Shown here piece by piece: positions 35,726 to 43,899 of a stretch of 57,504 bases of DNA. The notes beneath the pieces were generated by a model. That model made no database searches. It had not been told where the DNA came from and saw nothing but the letters and a program-made list of their open reading frames with translations. Made by a program: the position numbers and the translations under genes. The first letter of the stretch is position 1. Every line of letters begins with the position of its first letter. The stretch is taken from the NCBI GenBank assembly GCA_913009335.1, contig CAJVXN010000009.1, forward strand, positions 1 through 57,504. The letters run 5' to 3'. Origin of the DNA: an uncultured bacterium (GTDB lineage Bacteria > Omnitrophota > Gorgyraeia > Ghiorseimicrobiales > Ghiorseimicrobiaceae).

Positions 35726-36094
35726 ATGGAAAACTTATCCAGTAGTTTGGAAAAGATTATAGATAAGGATAAGCGCTATAAAAAAGATGCCTATGAATTT
35801 TTACTGGAAGCGCTGGCATTTATTCAGAATAAAGAAAAGGCACGCCGGCATGTAAGCGGTCAAGAGCTTCTCTTGGGAATAAAAGAGTACGCGCTTACGC
35901 GTTTTGGGGGAATGAGTAAGACTGTATTTGAGCACTGGGGTATAAAAAATACGGAAGATTTTGGAGAAGTAGTGTTTAATATGGTTAATGCCGGATTGCT
36001 CAGCAAGACAGAGACTGATTCAAAGGATGATTTTAAAGGCGTTTATGATTTTACTGACGCGCTTCGGGCAACATTCGATATAAAACCCACGTAG
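35726..36094 (+). CDS. Minf_1886 family protein
   Basis: A 122-residue protein of the Minf_1886 (TIGR04138) family: YKKDAYEFLLEALAFIQ, RHVSGQELLLGIKEYAL and FGGMSKTVFEHWGIKNTEDF match the family pattern. The family is known mainly from Planctomycetes, Verrucomicrobia and relatives and has no assigned biochemistry. It forms a two-gene unit with the zinc-ribbon protein. Confidence 0.82.
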   Translation: MENLSSSLEKIIDKDKRYKKDAYEFLLEALAFIQNKEKARRHVSGQELLLGIKEYALTRFGGMSKTVFEHWGIKNTEDFGEVVFNMVNAGLLSKTETDSKDDFKGVYDFTDALRATFDIKPT

Positions 36095-36220
36095 TCTAAC
36101 TATCCGCAATAAAATAATTCTTACCACCAGAAAAAATAAGTTATTATAAAGATAATTACAGCATATTTTTAATTAACCTTTAGGCTATTAAATTAGCGCT
36201 GTATTTGATAGAATAAATCT

Positions 36221-37072
36221 ATGAGAAAATATATAAGTTGCCTGGTGCTTATATCTGTTGTTTTTGCAATGTTGCTGGCTGTAAAGGTGAAAGGTTGTTT
36301 TAAACATCAGTATTCAACTATTGTTAATATTACGGCAAAATCAGCCATAGTTATGGATTTGCGGCGCAATAAGATTTTATATGAAAAAGATGCAAATCTG
36401 CGTCTTGCGCCGGCGTCAACTACAAAAATTATGACGGCAGTTATTGTTTTAGAACATGGAGGCCTTGATAGGGTTTTGACCGTAAGCAGAAAAGCCAGTA
36501 ATATTGAACCCAGTAAGCTGGGATTAAAAAGAAATATCCAGTATAAAACGGAGGATTTATTAGCTGCTGTTGTTATGTCTTCTTCTAACGATGCGGCAAT
36601 AGTTTTAGCAGAAGGTATTGCGGGCACAGAAGAAGAATTCGTTGTTTTAATGAATATAAAGGCTAAAGCGCTGGGAATGGAAAATACACGCTTTGCTAAT
36701 TCTACGGGTCTTCCTTCAAAAAAAGAAGAGCAATATTCCAGCGCTTATGATTTAGTCCGTCTAATGAGCCATGCTTTGACTAAAGAAAAAATAGTGGAGT
36801 TGCTTAACGCAAAAGAGATGTTTATAGCAGGAAGCGATAATATAAAATTACGCCTGCGTAACCATAATAAAATGCTTTGGAGAAAACCGGAATCTATAAT
36901 AGGTAAAACCGGATATACGATAAAGGCAAAGCATTGCTTTCTGGGGGTTGTATATAGAAAAAAAGGAGGTATAGTATTTGCGATACTTTCCGCGCGGACT
37001 CCCTGGAAAGATCTGAGTATTTTAGTAAATCACGGCCTGCATCTTTATAATGGAGGCTTGCGTTTAGAATAA
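36221..37072 (+). CDS. D-alanyl-D-alanine carboxypeptidase (S11, PBP5-like)
   Basis: A 283-residue exported penicillin-binding protein that trims the terminal D-Ala of peptidoglycan stem peptides. A signal/anchor helix (CLVLISVVFAMLLAV) precedes the active site SxxK in PASTTKIM, the SxN motif in SSSNDAAIVLAEGIAG, and KTG in GKTGYTIKAKH. All three motifs are intact. The C-terminal beta domain of PBP5 is absent, so this is the short form. It has its own upstream region after the Minf_1886 gene. Confidence 0.9.
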   Translation: MRKYISCLVLISVVFAMLLAVKVKGCFKHQYSTIVNITAKSAIVMDLRRNKILYEKDANLRLAPASTTKIMTAVIVLEHGGLDRVLTVSRKASNIEPSKLGLKRNIQYKTEDLLAAVVMSSSNDAAIVLAEGIAGTEEEFVVLMNIKAKALGMENTRFANSTGLPSKKEEQYSSAYDLVRLMSHALTKEKIVELLNAKEMFIAGSDNIKLRLRNHNKMLWRKPESIIGKTGYTIKAKHCFLGVVYRKKGGIVFAILSARTPWKDLSILVNHGLHLYNGGLRLE

Positions 37073-37144
37073 TAACGGCTTATAATGTAATATAAATGTT
37101 ATTTAGATGTAACAAATAAAGGTTGTTGGTAATGTTAATATTTA

Positions 37145-37262
37145 TCCCTTGCTTAAACGCTGGGAAAATATCTAAGATATTTTCCCTAGCAAGCTGCGGG
37201 ATCAATTCGACCATGCAATTTACATCAGCTTCACTTCTGTAAATTGGGGTCTCATTGAGGAG
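37145..37262 (+). repeat. Structured intergenic element B, upstream of yqeY
   Basis: First arm: TCCC/GGGA (37145/37198), a TT/TGC internal loop, GCTT/AAGC (37151/37191) and the hairpin GGGAAAATATC/GATATTTTCCC (37162/37176). Second arm: TCAAT/ATTGA (37202/37254) around AATTTACA/TGTAAATT (37217/37238), with AATTC (37204-37208) and CTCATTG conserved. The last pair overlaps GAGGAG (37257-37262), the yqeY ribosome binding site 6 bases before its ATG. Confidence 0.7.
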
Positions 37263-37268
37263 TAAAAT

Positions 37269-37721
37269 ATGTTAGAAGATAAAATAATGCAGGATTATAT
37301 ACAGGCAATGAAAGATAGGGATAGCGTAAAATCGTCGGTTTTAAGTTTTTTGCGCTCTGCCATGAAAAACTCCGCGATAGATAAAAAGAAAGAAAAATTA
37401 GATGATGATGAAGTAATCAGCGTAATAAAAAAACAGGTTAAACAGCGTAATGATTCCATTGAGCAGTTTATAAAAGGCAACAGGCAGGATTTGGCCGATA
37501 AAGAAAAAAAAGAGCTACAAATTTTGGATCTTTATTTGCCTGAAGCTATTCCTGAGGAAAAACTTAAAATGATAATCAAGGAGATAATAAACTCTTTTTC
37601 CGAGCCGCCTACGATGAAGGATATGGGTAAAATAATGAAGGATGTGATGGCTAAAACCGGGGCCGCGGCTGACGGAAAATTAGTAAGTAGTATTGTAAAG
37701 GAGAGCTTAAACAAGAAGTGA
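37269..37721 (+). CDS. yqeY: GatB/YqeY-domain protein
   Basis: A 150-residue YqeY-type protein, equal to the C-terminal tail domain of amidotransferase subunit GatB. Conserved parts are YIQAMKDRDSVKSSVLSFLR, LQILDLYLPEAIPEEKL and MKDMGKIMKDVMAKTGAAAD. It probably binds tRNA and may aid tRNA-dependent amidation, but its role when free-standing is unclear. The start follows GAGGAG, which is part of structured element B. It overlaps the M20 gene by 4 bases (GTGA). Confidence 0.9.
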   Translation: MLEDKIMQDYIQAMKDRDSVKSSVLSFLRSAMKNSAIDKKKEKLDDDEVISVIKKQVKQRNDSIEQFIKGNRQDLADKEKKELQILDLYLPEAIPEEKLKMIIKEIINSFSEPPTMKDMGKIMKDVMAKTGAAADGKLVSSIVKESLNKK

Positions 37722-38839
37722 TAAGAAAAAATAGACTGGTAAAATTTACTCAGGATTTAATTAGAATAAATTCTGAAAATCCTCTTCATGATGAGTCAGC
37801 AATTGGCGAATTTGTGCTGCGTAAGCTAAAAGAGGCGAAATTAAAAGTAAGAGTTTATGAATTTAAGAAAAATAGGATAAATGTTTTAGCCTATTTAAAA
37901 GGGAAAACAGATAAAACTCTGATAATCTCTCCACATTTAGATACCGTGCCCGCAGGGAGTGGATGGAAATATAGCCCTTTTTCCGGAGCAATAGTAAACG
38001 GTAAGATTTATGGCAGGGGTGCATCAGATTGTAAGTGTAATGTAGCTATTGGGCTTGAGGCAATAAGAAGTATAGCCGAAGATGGGATTGTGCCGCCGTG
38101 CAATATAATTTTTGCAGCGTGCGCGGATGAAGAAACAGGTAGTAAGTATGGTATCATACCTTTACTTGAGAAAAAAATAATTAATCCTGACGCCGCACTC
38201 ATTTTAGACGCAGATGAGTTTAATATAATAACACATCAAAAAGGCCTTATGCATTTTAAGGTGGGGGTCTTCGGAAAATCTGCGCATGGCGCATATCCTG
38301 AGCGCGGTATAAACGCAATTGAACTTTCGGCCCGAATAATTTCTCAACTAAAAAAGCATAAATTTAAGTATAAGTCTCATTCTTTACTGGCCTCTCCTAC
38401 AATAAATATTGGAAAAATATGCGGAGGGCAGAAAGTAAATATAGTCGCTGATTTTTGTGAATTCGATGTTGATTTAAGATATTTACCCGGTATGCGCAAG
38501 AGTGAGATAATTGAAGATGTTAAAAGAATTATTAGAAAATACGCTAAGAGTTTTCGTATCGAATTTCAAGATATTCAAGAGTCTTACGCGATAAGTAAAT
38601 CTCACGCGTTAGTCCGTAAACTCCTGGATGCCGCGGTTATTACGAAGGTCAAGGCTGAGATTAAAGGATCGGAAGGCGCAACAGTAATTACTTTTTTTCG
38701 GCAAAGAAAGATTCCCGCTATTGGCTTTGGATGCGGTAGTTGCGGATGCGCGCATTCAAATAACGAATATGTAAAAATAACTAATTTATATAAAGGCGCA
38801 AATATTCTAGAAACATTTTTGAAAAATTATATTGCTTAA
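37718..38839 (+). CDS. M20-family metallopeptidase/deacylase (ArgE/DapE-like)
   Basis: A 373-residue di-zinc amidohydrolase. SPHLDTVP gives the first zinc His and catalytic Asp, GRGASDCKC the bridging Asp, and CADEETGSKYG the catalytic Glu pair. The dimerisation lid domain follows (HGAYPERGINAIELSARII). The C-terminal zinc His is in GCAHSNNEYVKI. The substrate is likely an N-acyl amino acid or peptide; ArgE, DapE and carboxypeptidase roles cannot be separated here. It starts at GTG, coupled to yqeY by the GTGA overlap. Confidence 0.88.
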   Translation: MIRKNRLVKFTQDLIRINSENPLHDESAIGEFVLRKLKEAKLKVRVYEFKKNRINVLAYLKGKTDKTLIISPHLDTVPAGSGWKYSPFSGAIVNGKIYGRGASDCKCNVAIGLEAIRSIAEDGIVPPCNIIFAACADEETGSKYGIIPLLEKKIINPDAALILDADEFNIITHQKGLMHFKVGVFGKSAHGAYPERGINAIELSARIISQLKKHKFKYKSHSLLASPTINIGKICGGQKVNIVADFCEFDVDLRYLPGMRKSEIIEDVKRIIRKYAKSFRIEFQDIQESYAISKSHALVRKLLDAAVITKVKAEIKGSEGATVITFFRQRKIPAIGFGCGSCGCAHSNNEYVKITNLYKGANILETFLKNYIA

Positions 38840-38869
38840 AAACTAATAAGAAGTTAATATAGTATTTAT

Positions 38870-39565
38870 ATGTATAATAAAACTAAAACAAAGACAGCAA
38901 TTTTAGCTTTATTAAGTATTATGTTCTTTGTTTCCAATGTTTATGCCGTTCCTTTAGAGGGGCCTTATTTTTTAAAGAAGAATCAATGGTCTATGGGGTT
39001 TTCGGCAAATGTTATCTACAGGCGTGATATAGAGTCCATTACTACTAATATAAAAAGCAGCCAATTTTTTTACTGCTTATATTACGGGATATTCGATTGG
39101 TTGAGCTTTGACGGAAAATTCGGCACCGGTGATATAGCCGATGATCAGTATAACAATCAGAAGTTTTATTATAATTATAACTGGGGCGGAGGTTACGGTC
39201 TTAGGTTGAAAGTATATGAGAATGATGATTTAAGGACGACCTGGGGCGTGCATCATATAAGCATACATCCTGACTCCAATAAGAATACGGATAATCTAAC
39301 ACATCGGGCTATACTGGATGAGACGCAGTTTGATGTAACCGTTGCGCTTAAGGGGGAAAAATTTAGTCCTTATTTTGGGGCAAAGGTTTCTCTTTGCCGC
39401 CTTATCCGACGCATAGATAGCGAGCGCGCAACATTAAAACAGGAAGAAAATTACGGGCTTGCTTTCGGTTTTGATTATATGGTTAAAAATAATATTCGCT
39501 TTAATTTTGAAAGTAGATTTATTGATGAATACGCAGTAACCTGCGGCATAAATTATATATTTTAA
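38870..39565 (+). CDS. Exported beta-barrel-like protein
   Basis: A 231-residue protein with an N-terminal signal peptide (AILALLSIMFFVSNVYA, cleavage after VYA) and alternating hydrophobic strands (NQWSMGFSANVIYR, LSFDGKFGTGDI, WGGGYGLRLKVY, NYGLAFGFDYMVK) that end in Phe. This is the pattern of an outer membrane beta-barrel of about 10 strands. No family is recognised. It is followed by structured element D. Confidence 0.7.
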   Translation: MYNKTKTKTAILALLSIMFFVSNVYAVPLEGPYFLKKNQWSMGFSANVIYRRDIESITTNIKSSQFFYCLYYGIFDWLSFDGKFGTGDIADDQYNNQKFYYNYNWGGGYGLRLKVYENDDLRTTWGVHHISIHPDSNKNTDNLTHRAILDETQFDVTVALKGEKFSPYFGAKVSLCRLIRRIDSERATLKQEENYGLAFGFDYMVKNNIRFNFESRFIDEYAVTCGINYIF

Positions 39566-39618
39566 ATGAAGGCGCAACTTATGAAGTGAGGCCTTTCGTA
39601 AGCTGTATGCCTGAATTT

Positions 39619-39705
39619 ATCCTTGGCATCAAAGATGTCAAGGATCTAACTCGCACGTATAATTTACATAATATAATAATATAATGTAAATTATGTGTTC
39701 ATAAG
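39619..39705 (+). repeat. Structured intergenic element D, upstream of the PAC2 gene
   Basis: ATCCTTGGCATC pairs with GATGTCAAGGAT (39619/39634, one G-T), and ATAATTTACAT with ATGTAAATTAT (39659/39684). Between them is CTAACTC (39646-39652), and TTCATAAG (39698-39705) follows, directly before the ATG at 39706. The hairpin CCTTGACATC-type arm is almost the same as in element E (49928), 10 kb away. The outer AAT/ATT pairing seen in the other copies is weak here. Confidence 0.6.
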
Positions 39706-40674
39706 ATGAATACCACGATAAAATTTATAAAAAAACCAAGATTAAATAATGTTTGTCTTATCGCGGCTTGGCCGGGGATGGGGGATGTTGCTATAAAGGC
39801 AATTGATTCTTTGAAAAAACAGCTTAAATTTGAACAATTTGCAATTCTTGATACACCTGAGTTTTTTCCGGCTCATAGCGTTGAAATTAAAGCAAATAAA
39901 ATTTCTATTCCCAAATCATCCGGTGGAAATTTTTATTTCTATAAGAATAAATTATCAGACGAAGATATCATTCTTTTTATTAATGATAGGCAGCCACCAC
40001 CTGACTTGTCTTATGAGTATGCCGAAAAAGTTTTGGAAATTACACGGTTTTTTAATGTAAAGCGTATATTTACATTCGCCGCTATTCCTGCCCCTATTGA
40101 ACATAGAGATGAGCCCCGTGTATTTACCGCGGCAACAAAAAAAGGTTTGTTAAGGAAGAATAAAATAGCTAATGTAAAAACTTTACCTGTGGGGCAAATT
40201 AGCGGGTTAAATGGACTATTGCTTGGTGTTGCCGATATAAAGAATATTGATGGTATCTGTATATTAGCCGAGATACCGTTATACGCAATGCATATTGAGA
40301 ATCCCCGTGCCTCTGGAGCTGTACTAAAAGTACTCTCTGATGTCTTAAACGTTAAGATTAGAACAGATGGCCTTATTCGTGATGCAAGATTATTAGAAGA
40401 GGAAATAGATAAATTTGTTGATTATTTAAAGGTATCAACACATACCGAGCCAATAGATGAAGAGGACATAGAAAAAATAAGAAAAACTCTTGCAAGTTGT
40501 ACTAAATTGCCAAATTCAGCCAAGAAAAATATTGAAGGTTTGTTTTACCAAGTCAAGAAGGATATCTCCAGGGCGAATTTTCTTAAAAACGAATTAGACA
40601 AATGGAATGTTTATGAAGAATACGAAGATAGGTTCTTGGATTTATTCCGTAAAATAGAAAAAGAAGACAACTAA
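39706..40674 (+). CDS. PAC2 family protein
   Basis: A 322-residue protein of the PAC2 (proteasome assembly chaperone-like) family: CLIAAWPGMGDVAIKAIDSL, FTFAAIPAPIEHRDEPRVF, LPVGQISGLNGLLLGVAD and AEIPLYAMHIENPRAS are family segments. In bacteria and archaea it occurs widely without a proven role; a link to proteolysis chaperoning is by analogy only. The C-terminal 90 residues are charged and helical. The ATG directly follows structured element D, with no separate ribosome binding site visible. It is followed 1 base later by the next gene. Confidence 0.85.
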   Translation: MNTTIKFIKKPRLNNVCLIAAWPGMGDVAIKAIDSLKKQLKFEQFAILDTPEFFPAHSVEIKANKISIPKSSGGNFYFYKNKLSDEDIILFINDRQPPPDLSYEYAEKVLEITRFFNVKRIFTFAAIPAPIEHRDEPRVFTAATKKGLLRKNKIANVKTLPVGQISGLNGLLLGVADIKNIDGICILAEIPLYAMHIENPRASGAVLKVLSDVLNVKIRTDGLIRDARLLEEEIDKFVDYLKVSTHTEPIDEEDIEKIRKTLASCTKLPNSAKKNIEGLFYQVKKDISRANFLKNELDKWNVYEEYEDRFLDLFRKIEKEDN

Positions 40675-40675
40675 T

Positions 40676-41296
40676 ATGCCGATACTTTTGCTGGGTATAG
40701 GTTTAATTTTTGTAAGTCTGCTATTATTAAAATTTGCGCTAACTAAACGCAAATTATTTTTTTGGTTTATTTTTTTGCTTTGTCTGTTTTTTAGTTTGGT
40801 ATTTATGTATATTGGATACGCATTAGCCGATTATAGAATTGTTAAGGCATCCGAAAATATCAACGATGGTACCTTAGCTGTAATGATTGAATGTGAGAAA
40901 GTCACAGGTAAAATATACGATATGGAATTTCTAATTAAATACGCGGATGTTAAAGATGATAATTTTACGGAAAAGTTTTTACTTACGGGTAATCAGTGGT
41001 CAATTCAAGGAAAGATTTTGTTAATTAAGTCATTATTTGATTCTGATGCCGGGTATTTTTTATATAAGATAACCTGCATAAATGCAAAATTCTTAAATCC
41101 ACGCAACGCAGCCGAATCCCCCCAGTTGGCCTATAATATAAATCGAACGGATAAATTATGGGATTTTTTTAAAAAGCATAATTTTGATTTTATCAGGGCG
41201 ATTTCTATAACTACTAAATATAGGCGCATAGATAAATTAGATAAATTTAATCTATATCTTACTCCTTCAGGGTTTGATATTAAAAAATCAAAATAA
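40676..41296 (+). CDS. Two-helix membrane protein, unknown function
   Basis: A 206-residue protein with two N-terminal membrane helices (ILLLGIGLIFVSLLLLKFAL and WFIFLLCLFFSLVFMYIGYA) and a soluble beta-rich domain of about 140 residues that probably lies outside the cytoplasm. I recognise no family. Its position 1 base after the PAC2 gene suggests co-expression. An AT-rich stretch of 352 bases with a promoter and terminator follows. Confidence 0.65.
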   Translation: MPILLLGIGLIFVSLLLLKFALTKRKLFFWFIFLLCLFFSLVFMYIGYALADYRIVKASENINDGTLAVMIECEKVTGKIYDMEFLIKYADVKDDNFTEKFLLTGNQWSIQGKILLIKSLFDSDAGYFLYKITCINAKFLNPRNAAESPQLAYNINRTDKLWDFFKKHNFDFIRAISITTKYRRIDKLDKFNLYLTPSGFDIKKSK

Positions 41297-41433
41297 GCTC
41301 AGCACTTGGTAGTTTAATCTTGATAAAATAAAGCAAAAGATTAAGGGATAATAAATATCTTTCTAAAATTATAAAAACTTTTATAAAACTTAAAAATATT
41401 TTTAAAAAGTTGTCAAAAAAGTTCTAAAAATGC

Positions 41434-41462
41434 TTGACAATAGTAATATGTTATGTTATTTT
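41434..41462 (+). promoter_or_regulatory. Promoter upstream of the ATP-grasp/kamA operon
   Basis: TTGACA (41434-41439), 17 bases, then TATTTT (41457-41462). The predicted start is near 41469 and the transcript would meet a strong terminator at 41551 before the first gene. Confidence 0.6.
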
Positions 41463-41468
41463 TAAATT

Positions 41469-41585
41469 AATAAGTAATATGTAAAATATTTTTCATAAAT
41501 TAAATTTAAATAGGTGAGGTAGGAAGATAAAATTGAAAAATCAATAACATAAGGGAACCCAAATTGTCGACGGGTTCCCTTTTTT
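41469..41585 (+). ncRNA. Possible small RNA or attenuated leader (about 115 nt)
   Basis: The transcript from the promoter at 41434 would end at a strong intrinsic terminator, giving about 115 nt. It contains a purine-rich AGGTGAGGTAGGAAG (41511-41525) but only a 4-codon frame (TTG AAA AAT CAA stop). It may be a free sRNA or a leader with readthrough into the ATP-grasp gene at 41649, as no better promoter lies between. The rest of 41297-41648 is AT-rich with nothing else recognised. Confidence 0.4.
41551..41585 (+). terminator. Strong intrinsic terminator before the ATP-grasp gene
   Basis: AAGGGAACCC (41551-41560) pairs perfectly with GGGTTCCCTT (41572-41581), with an 11-base loop AAATTGTCGAC and a T-run through 41585. 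It lies 63 bases upstream of the ATP-grasp start, so it is either an attenuator or the end of a small RNA. Confidence 0.85.
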
Positions 41586-41648
41586 GTAAACACGTTATTT
41601 TATTAAAGAGATAATAGAATAAAAATAAAATAAGGTAAAGAATAAATT

Positions 41649-42653
41649 ATGGCCCTAACAGTTGGTTTGACATATGATTTAAAAACTGATTACACCTATG
41701 AGGACAGTGATCCTGGGGATATCGCTGCTGAATTTGATGCTGAGGAAACGGTTAATTTAATTGCCGAAGGTTTAAAAGAAAGCGGTAATAATATTGTTAA
41801 AATGGGTAATGTAAATAAAATACTTGCTAACTCAGATAATCTTAAAGGAAGCGTTGATATCGTATTTAATATTTGCGAAGGCCTGTCTGGTAGAAACAGG
41901 GAGGCTCAGGTTCCGGTAATCCTGGAAGCCCTTGGTATTCCTTTTGTTGGGTCCGATGGTTTAACTTTGAGTCTTACTTTGGATAAAGCAATGACAAAGA
42001 AAATTCTTATATCCGATGGTATTCCTACGCCTAAATATTTTGTGGTAGATAGTATAGATAAGTTTTATGACATTGGTAATTTAGAATTTCCGTTAATTGT
42101 AAAGCCCCAGTATGAAGGCTCTTCAAAAGGATTAAGTGAAGCTTCCCGTGTGGAAGATGCTCAGCAATTAAAAAATCAAGTTGATTATAGTATTTTGGCG
42201 TATAAACAGCCGGCACTGGTTGAGGAATTTATCCGCGGGGCGGAGTTTACCGTACCTATTATCGGAAATAGTCCGCCGAAAGTTTTTCCTCCTGTGCAGG
42301 TGCATATAGGTAATAATGTCAATCTGGGAGATAGGTTTTATACGAATGCCTTAATTTATTCCGATGATCTAGGGTATATTTATCCGGCAGATATTGATGA
42401 AGAATTGAAGGATAAGTTATGCGATCTTGCGCTTAAGACTTACAAGGCAGTAGATTGTTATGATTTTGGCCGGGTTGATTTTCGCGTAGACGCGGAAAAT
42501 AACCCCTATGTTTTAGAAATAAATCCTTTGCCGTGTCTTGACTCATCAGACGCATTTAATCTTATTGCTCAAGGCGAAGGCGTCCCTTATTCGGATGTGC
42601 TCAATAGGATATTAAATGAAGCAGTTAAAAGATATGGCCTAATTAAACAATAA
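41649..42653 (+). CDS. D-Ala-D-Ala ligase-like ATP-grasp protein
   Basis: A 334-residue ATP-grasp ligase related to Ddl: DIVFNICEGLSGRNREAQVP, GIPFVGSDGLTLSLTLDKAM, KPQYEGSSKG (ATP-binding loop) and the metal site FGRVDFRVD ... VLEINPLP. The Asn-Pro-Leu-Pro ending is typical. The substrate need not be D-alanine: related enzymes ligate other amino acids. It forms a group with a lysine aminomutase 61 bases downstream and a barrel protein, so a beta-lysine-containing product is an attractive guess. There is no clear strong ribosome binding site (AAGGTAAAG). Confidence 0.82.
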   Translation: MALTVGLTYDLKTDYTYEDSDPGDIAAEFDAEETVNLIAEGLKESGNNIVKMGNVNKILANSDNLKGSVDIVFNICEGLSGRNREAQVPVILEALGIPFVGSDGLTLSLTLDKAMTKKILISDGIPTPKYFVVDSIDKFYDIGNLEFPLIVKPQYEGSSKGLSEASRVEDAQQLKNQVDYSILAYKQPALVEEFIRGAEFTVPIIGNSPPKVFPPVQVHIGNNVNLGDRFYTNALIYSDDLGYIYPADIDEELKDKLCDLALKTYKAVDCYDFGRVDFRVDAENNPYVLEINPLPCLDSSDAFNLIAQGEGVPYSDVLNRILNEAVKRYGLIKQ

Positions 42654-42714
42654 AGGGTAAAAGTAGTAAATAAAATTTTATCTATTTATTGTTTTAAAAA
42701 ACAAGGAGGGAAAA

Positions 42715-43899
42715 TTGGGTAATAGCCAAGAAGTACTGATTAAGTCGCAGACTGAACGCGCATCGGTAAGCACCCCTTCCCGCAGAAGAAGCTCTTTTCC
42801 TATCGATTATAGTGAATTAGCTATTTTTAAGGATGTCTCTCCTCTGGAATGGGAAGATTGGCATTGGCAGATAAAAAATAGTATTCATAGTAAGGATCAG
42901 TTATCCCAAATCATCCAGCTAACCCCGCAAGAACAAGAAGGTATACGTAGAAGTAAGGGTAGGCTTGCTGTTTCTATTCCTCCTTATTGGTCGACTCTTA
43001 TGGATCCTGAAGATGCGCAGTGCGTGATAAGACGGCAGGCAGTTCCCTCGGATGAGGAGTTTAAAATTAGTCCGCATGAAATGGTTGATCCTTGCGCGGA
43101 AGATAGAGATTCCGCAGCTCCCGGTTTGGTCCATCGTTATCCGGACAGGGTACTTCTTTTAGCTACCGAGCAGTGTGCGATGTATTGCAGGCATTGTACC
43201 AGACGTAGGATGGTAGGCGAGAAAGACCATAAACCTTTTGATTTAAAGAAGTCTTTAGATTATATTAGATCCAACCGTAAAGTTCGCGATGTGCTGATTT
43301 CCGGGGGAGATCCTTTTATGCTGGAAGATGAAAAGCTAGAGGAAATCCTACAGCAGGTACGCGAAATTAGCCATGTTGAATTTTTAAGGATAGGCACGCG
43401 CATTCCTGTGACCTTACCACAAAGAATTACTGAAAATTTAGCCAGGATTCTAAAAAAATACGGCCCTATTTGGATAAGCCTACATTTTAATCATCCTAGA
43501 GAGATAACAAAAAGAGTAAGACAGGCAATAGAAATGCTGGCTGATTACGGTATCCCCTTAGGTTCTCAAACCGTCTTATTAAAAGGGATCAATGATAAGC
43601 CTTATATAATGCGAAAACTCATGCATGAACTTCTTAAGATAAGGGTGAGGCCTTATTATATTTATCAATGTGATCCTGTGAAGGGCACGGCTCATTTTCG
43701 CACGCCCGTTGCTACAGGGATAAATATAATTGAGAAGTTACGGGGACATACCTCAGGATATGCCGTTCCGACGTACGTAGTTGATGCTCCCGGGGGCGGA
43801 GGGAAGATTCCGGTAAGTCCTAATTATCTTCTTTCTCAAGATAAAGGGAAGTATATATTAAGAAATTATAAAGGTAAAATGTATACATATATTGAATGA
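42715..43899 (+). CDS. kamA: KamA-family lysine 2,3-aminomutase-like radical SAM protein
   Basis: A 394-residue radical SAM, PLP-dependent aminomutase that would move the alpha-amino group of L-lysine to the beta position. The cluster motif CAMYCRHCTRRRMV, the SAM-region GGDPFM and the PLP-binding Lys in DAPGGGGKIPVSPNY are present. The N-terminal helical region and FKISPHEMVDPCAEDRDS-type segments match KamA. It starts at TTG 42715 behind AAGGAGGG. Other KamA members act on glutamate or EF-P-bound lysine (EpmB), which cannot be excluded. It overlaps the next gene by 4 bases (ATGA). Confidence 0.88.
   Translation: MGNSQEVLIKSQTERASVSTPSRRRSSFPIDYSELAIFKDVSPLEWEDWHWQIKNSIHSKDQLSQIIQLTPQEQEGIRRSKGRLAVSIPPYWSTLMDPEDAQCVIRRQAVPSDEEFKISPHEMVDPCAEDRDSAAPGLVHRYPDRVLLLATEQCAMYCRHCTRRRMVGEKDHKPFDLKKSLDYIRSNRKVRDVLISGGDPFMLEDEKLEEILQQVREISHVEFLRIGTRIPVTLPQRITENLARILKKYGPIWISLHFNHPREITKRVRQAIEMLADYGIPLGSQTVLLKGINDKPYIMRKLMHELLKIRVRPYYIYQCDPVKGTAHFRTPVATGINIIEKLRGHTSGYAVPTYVVDAPGGGGKIPVSPNYLLSQDKGKYILRNYKGKMYTYIE

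Noticed and set aside
41469-41585. 6S RNA or a known riboswitch class before the ATP-grasp gene
   Set aside because: Too AT-rich and lacks the long closing stem of 6S RNA; no known aptamer motif seen.
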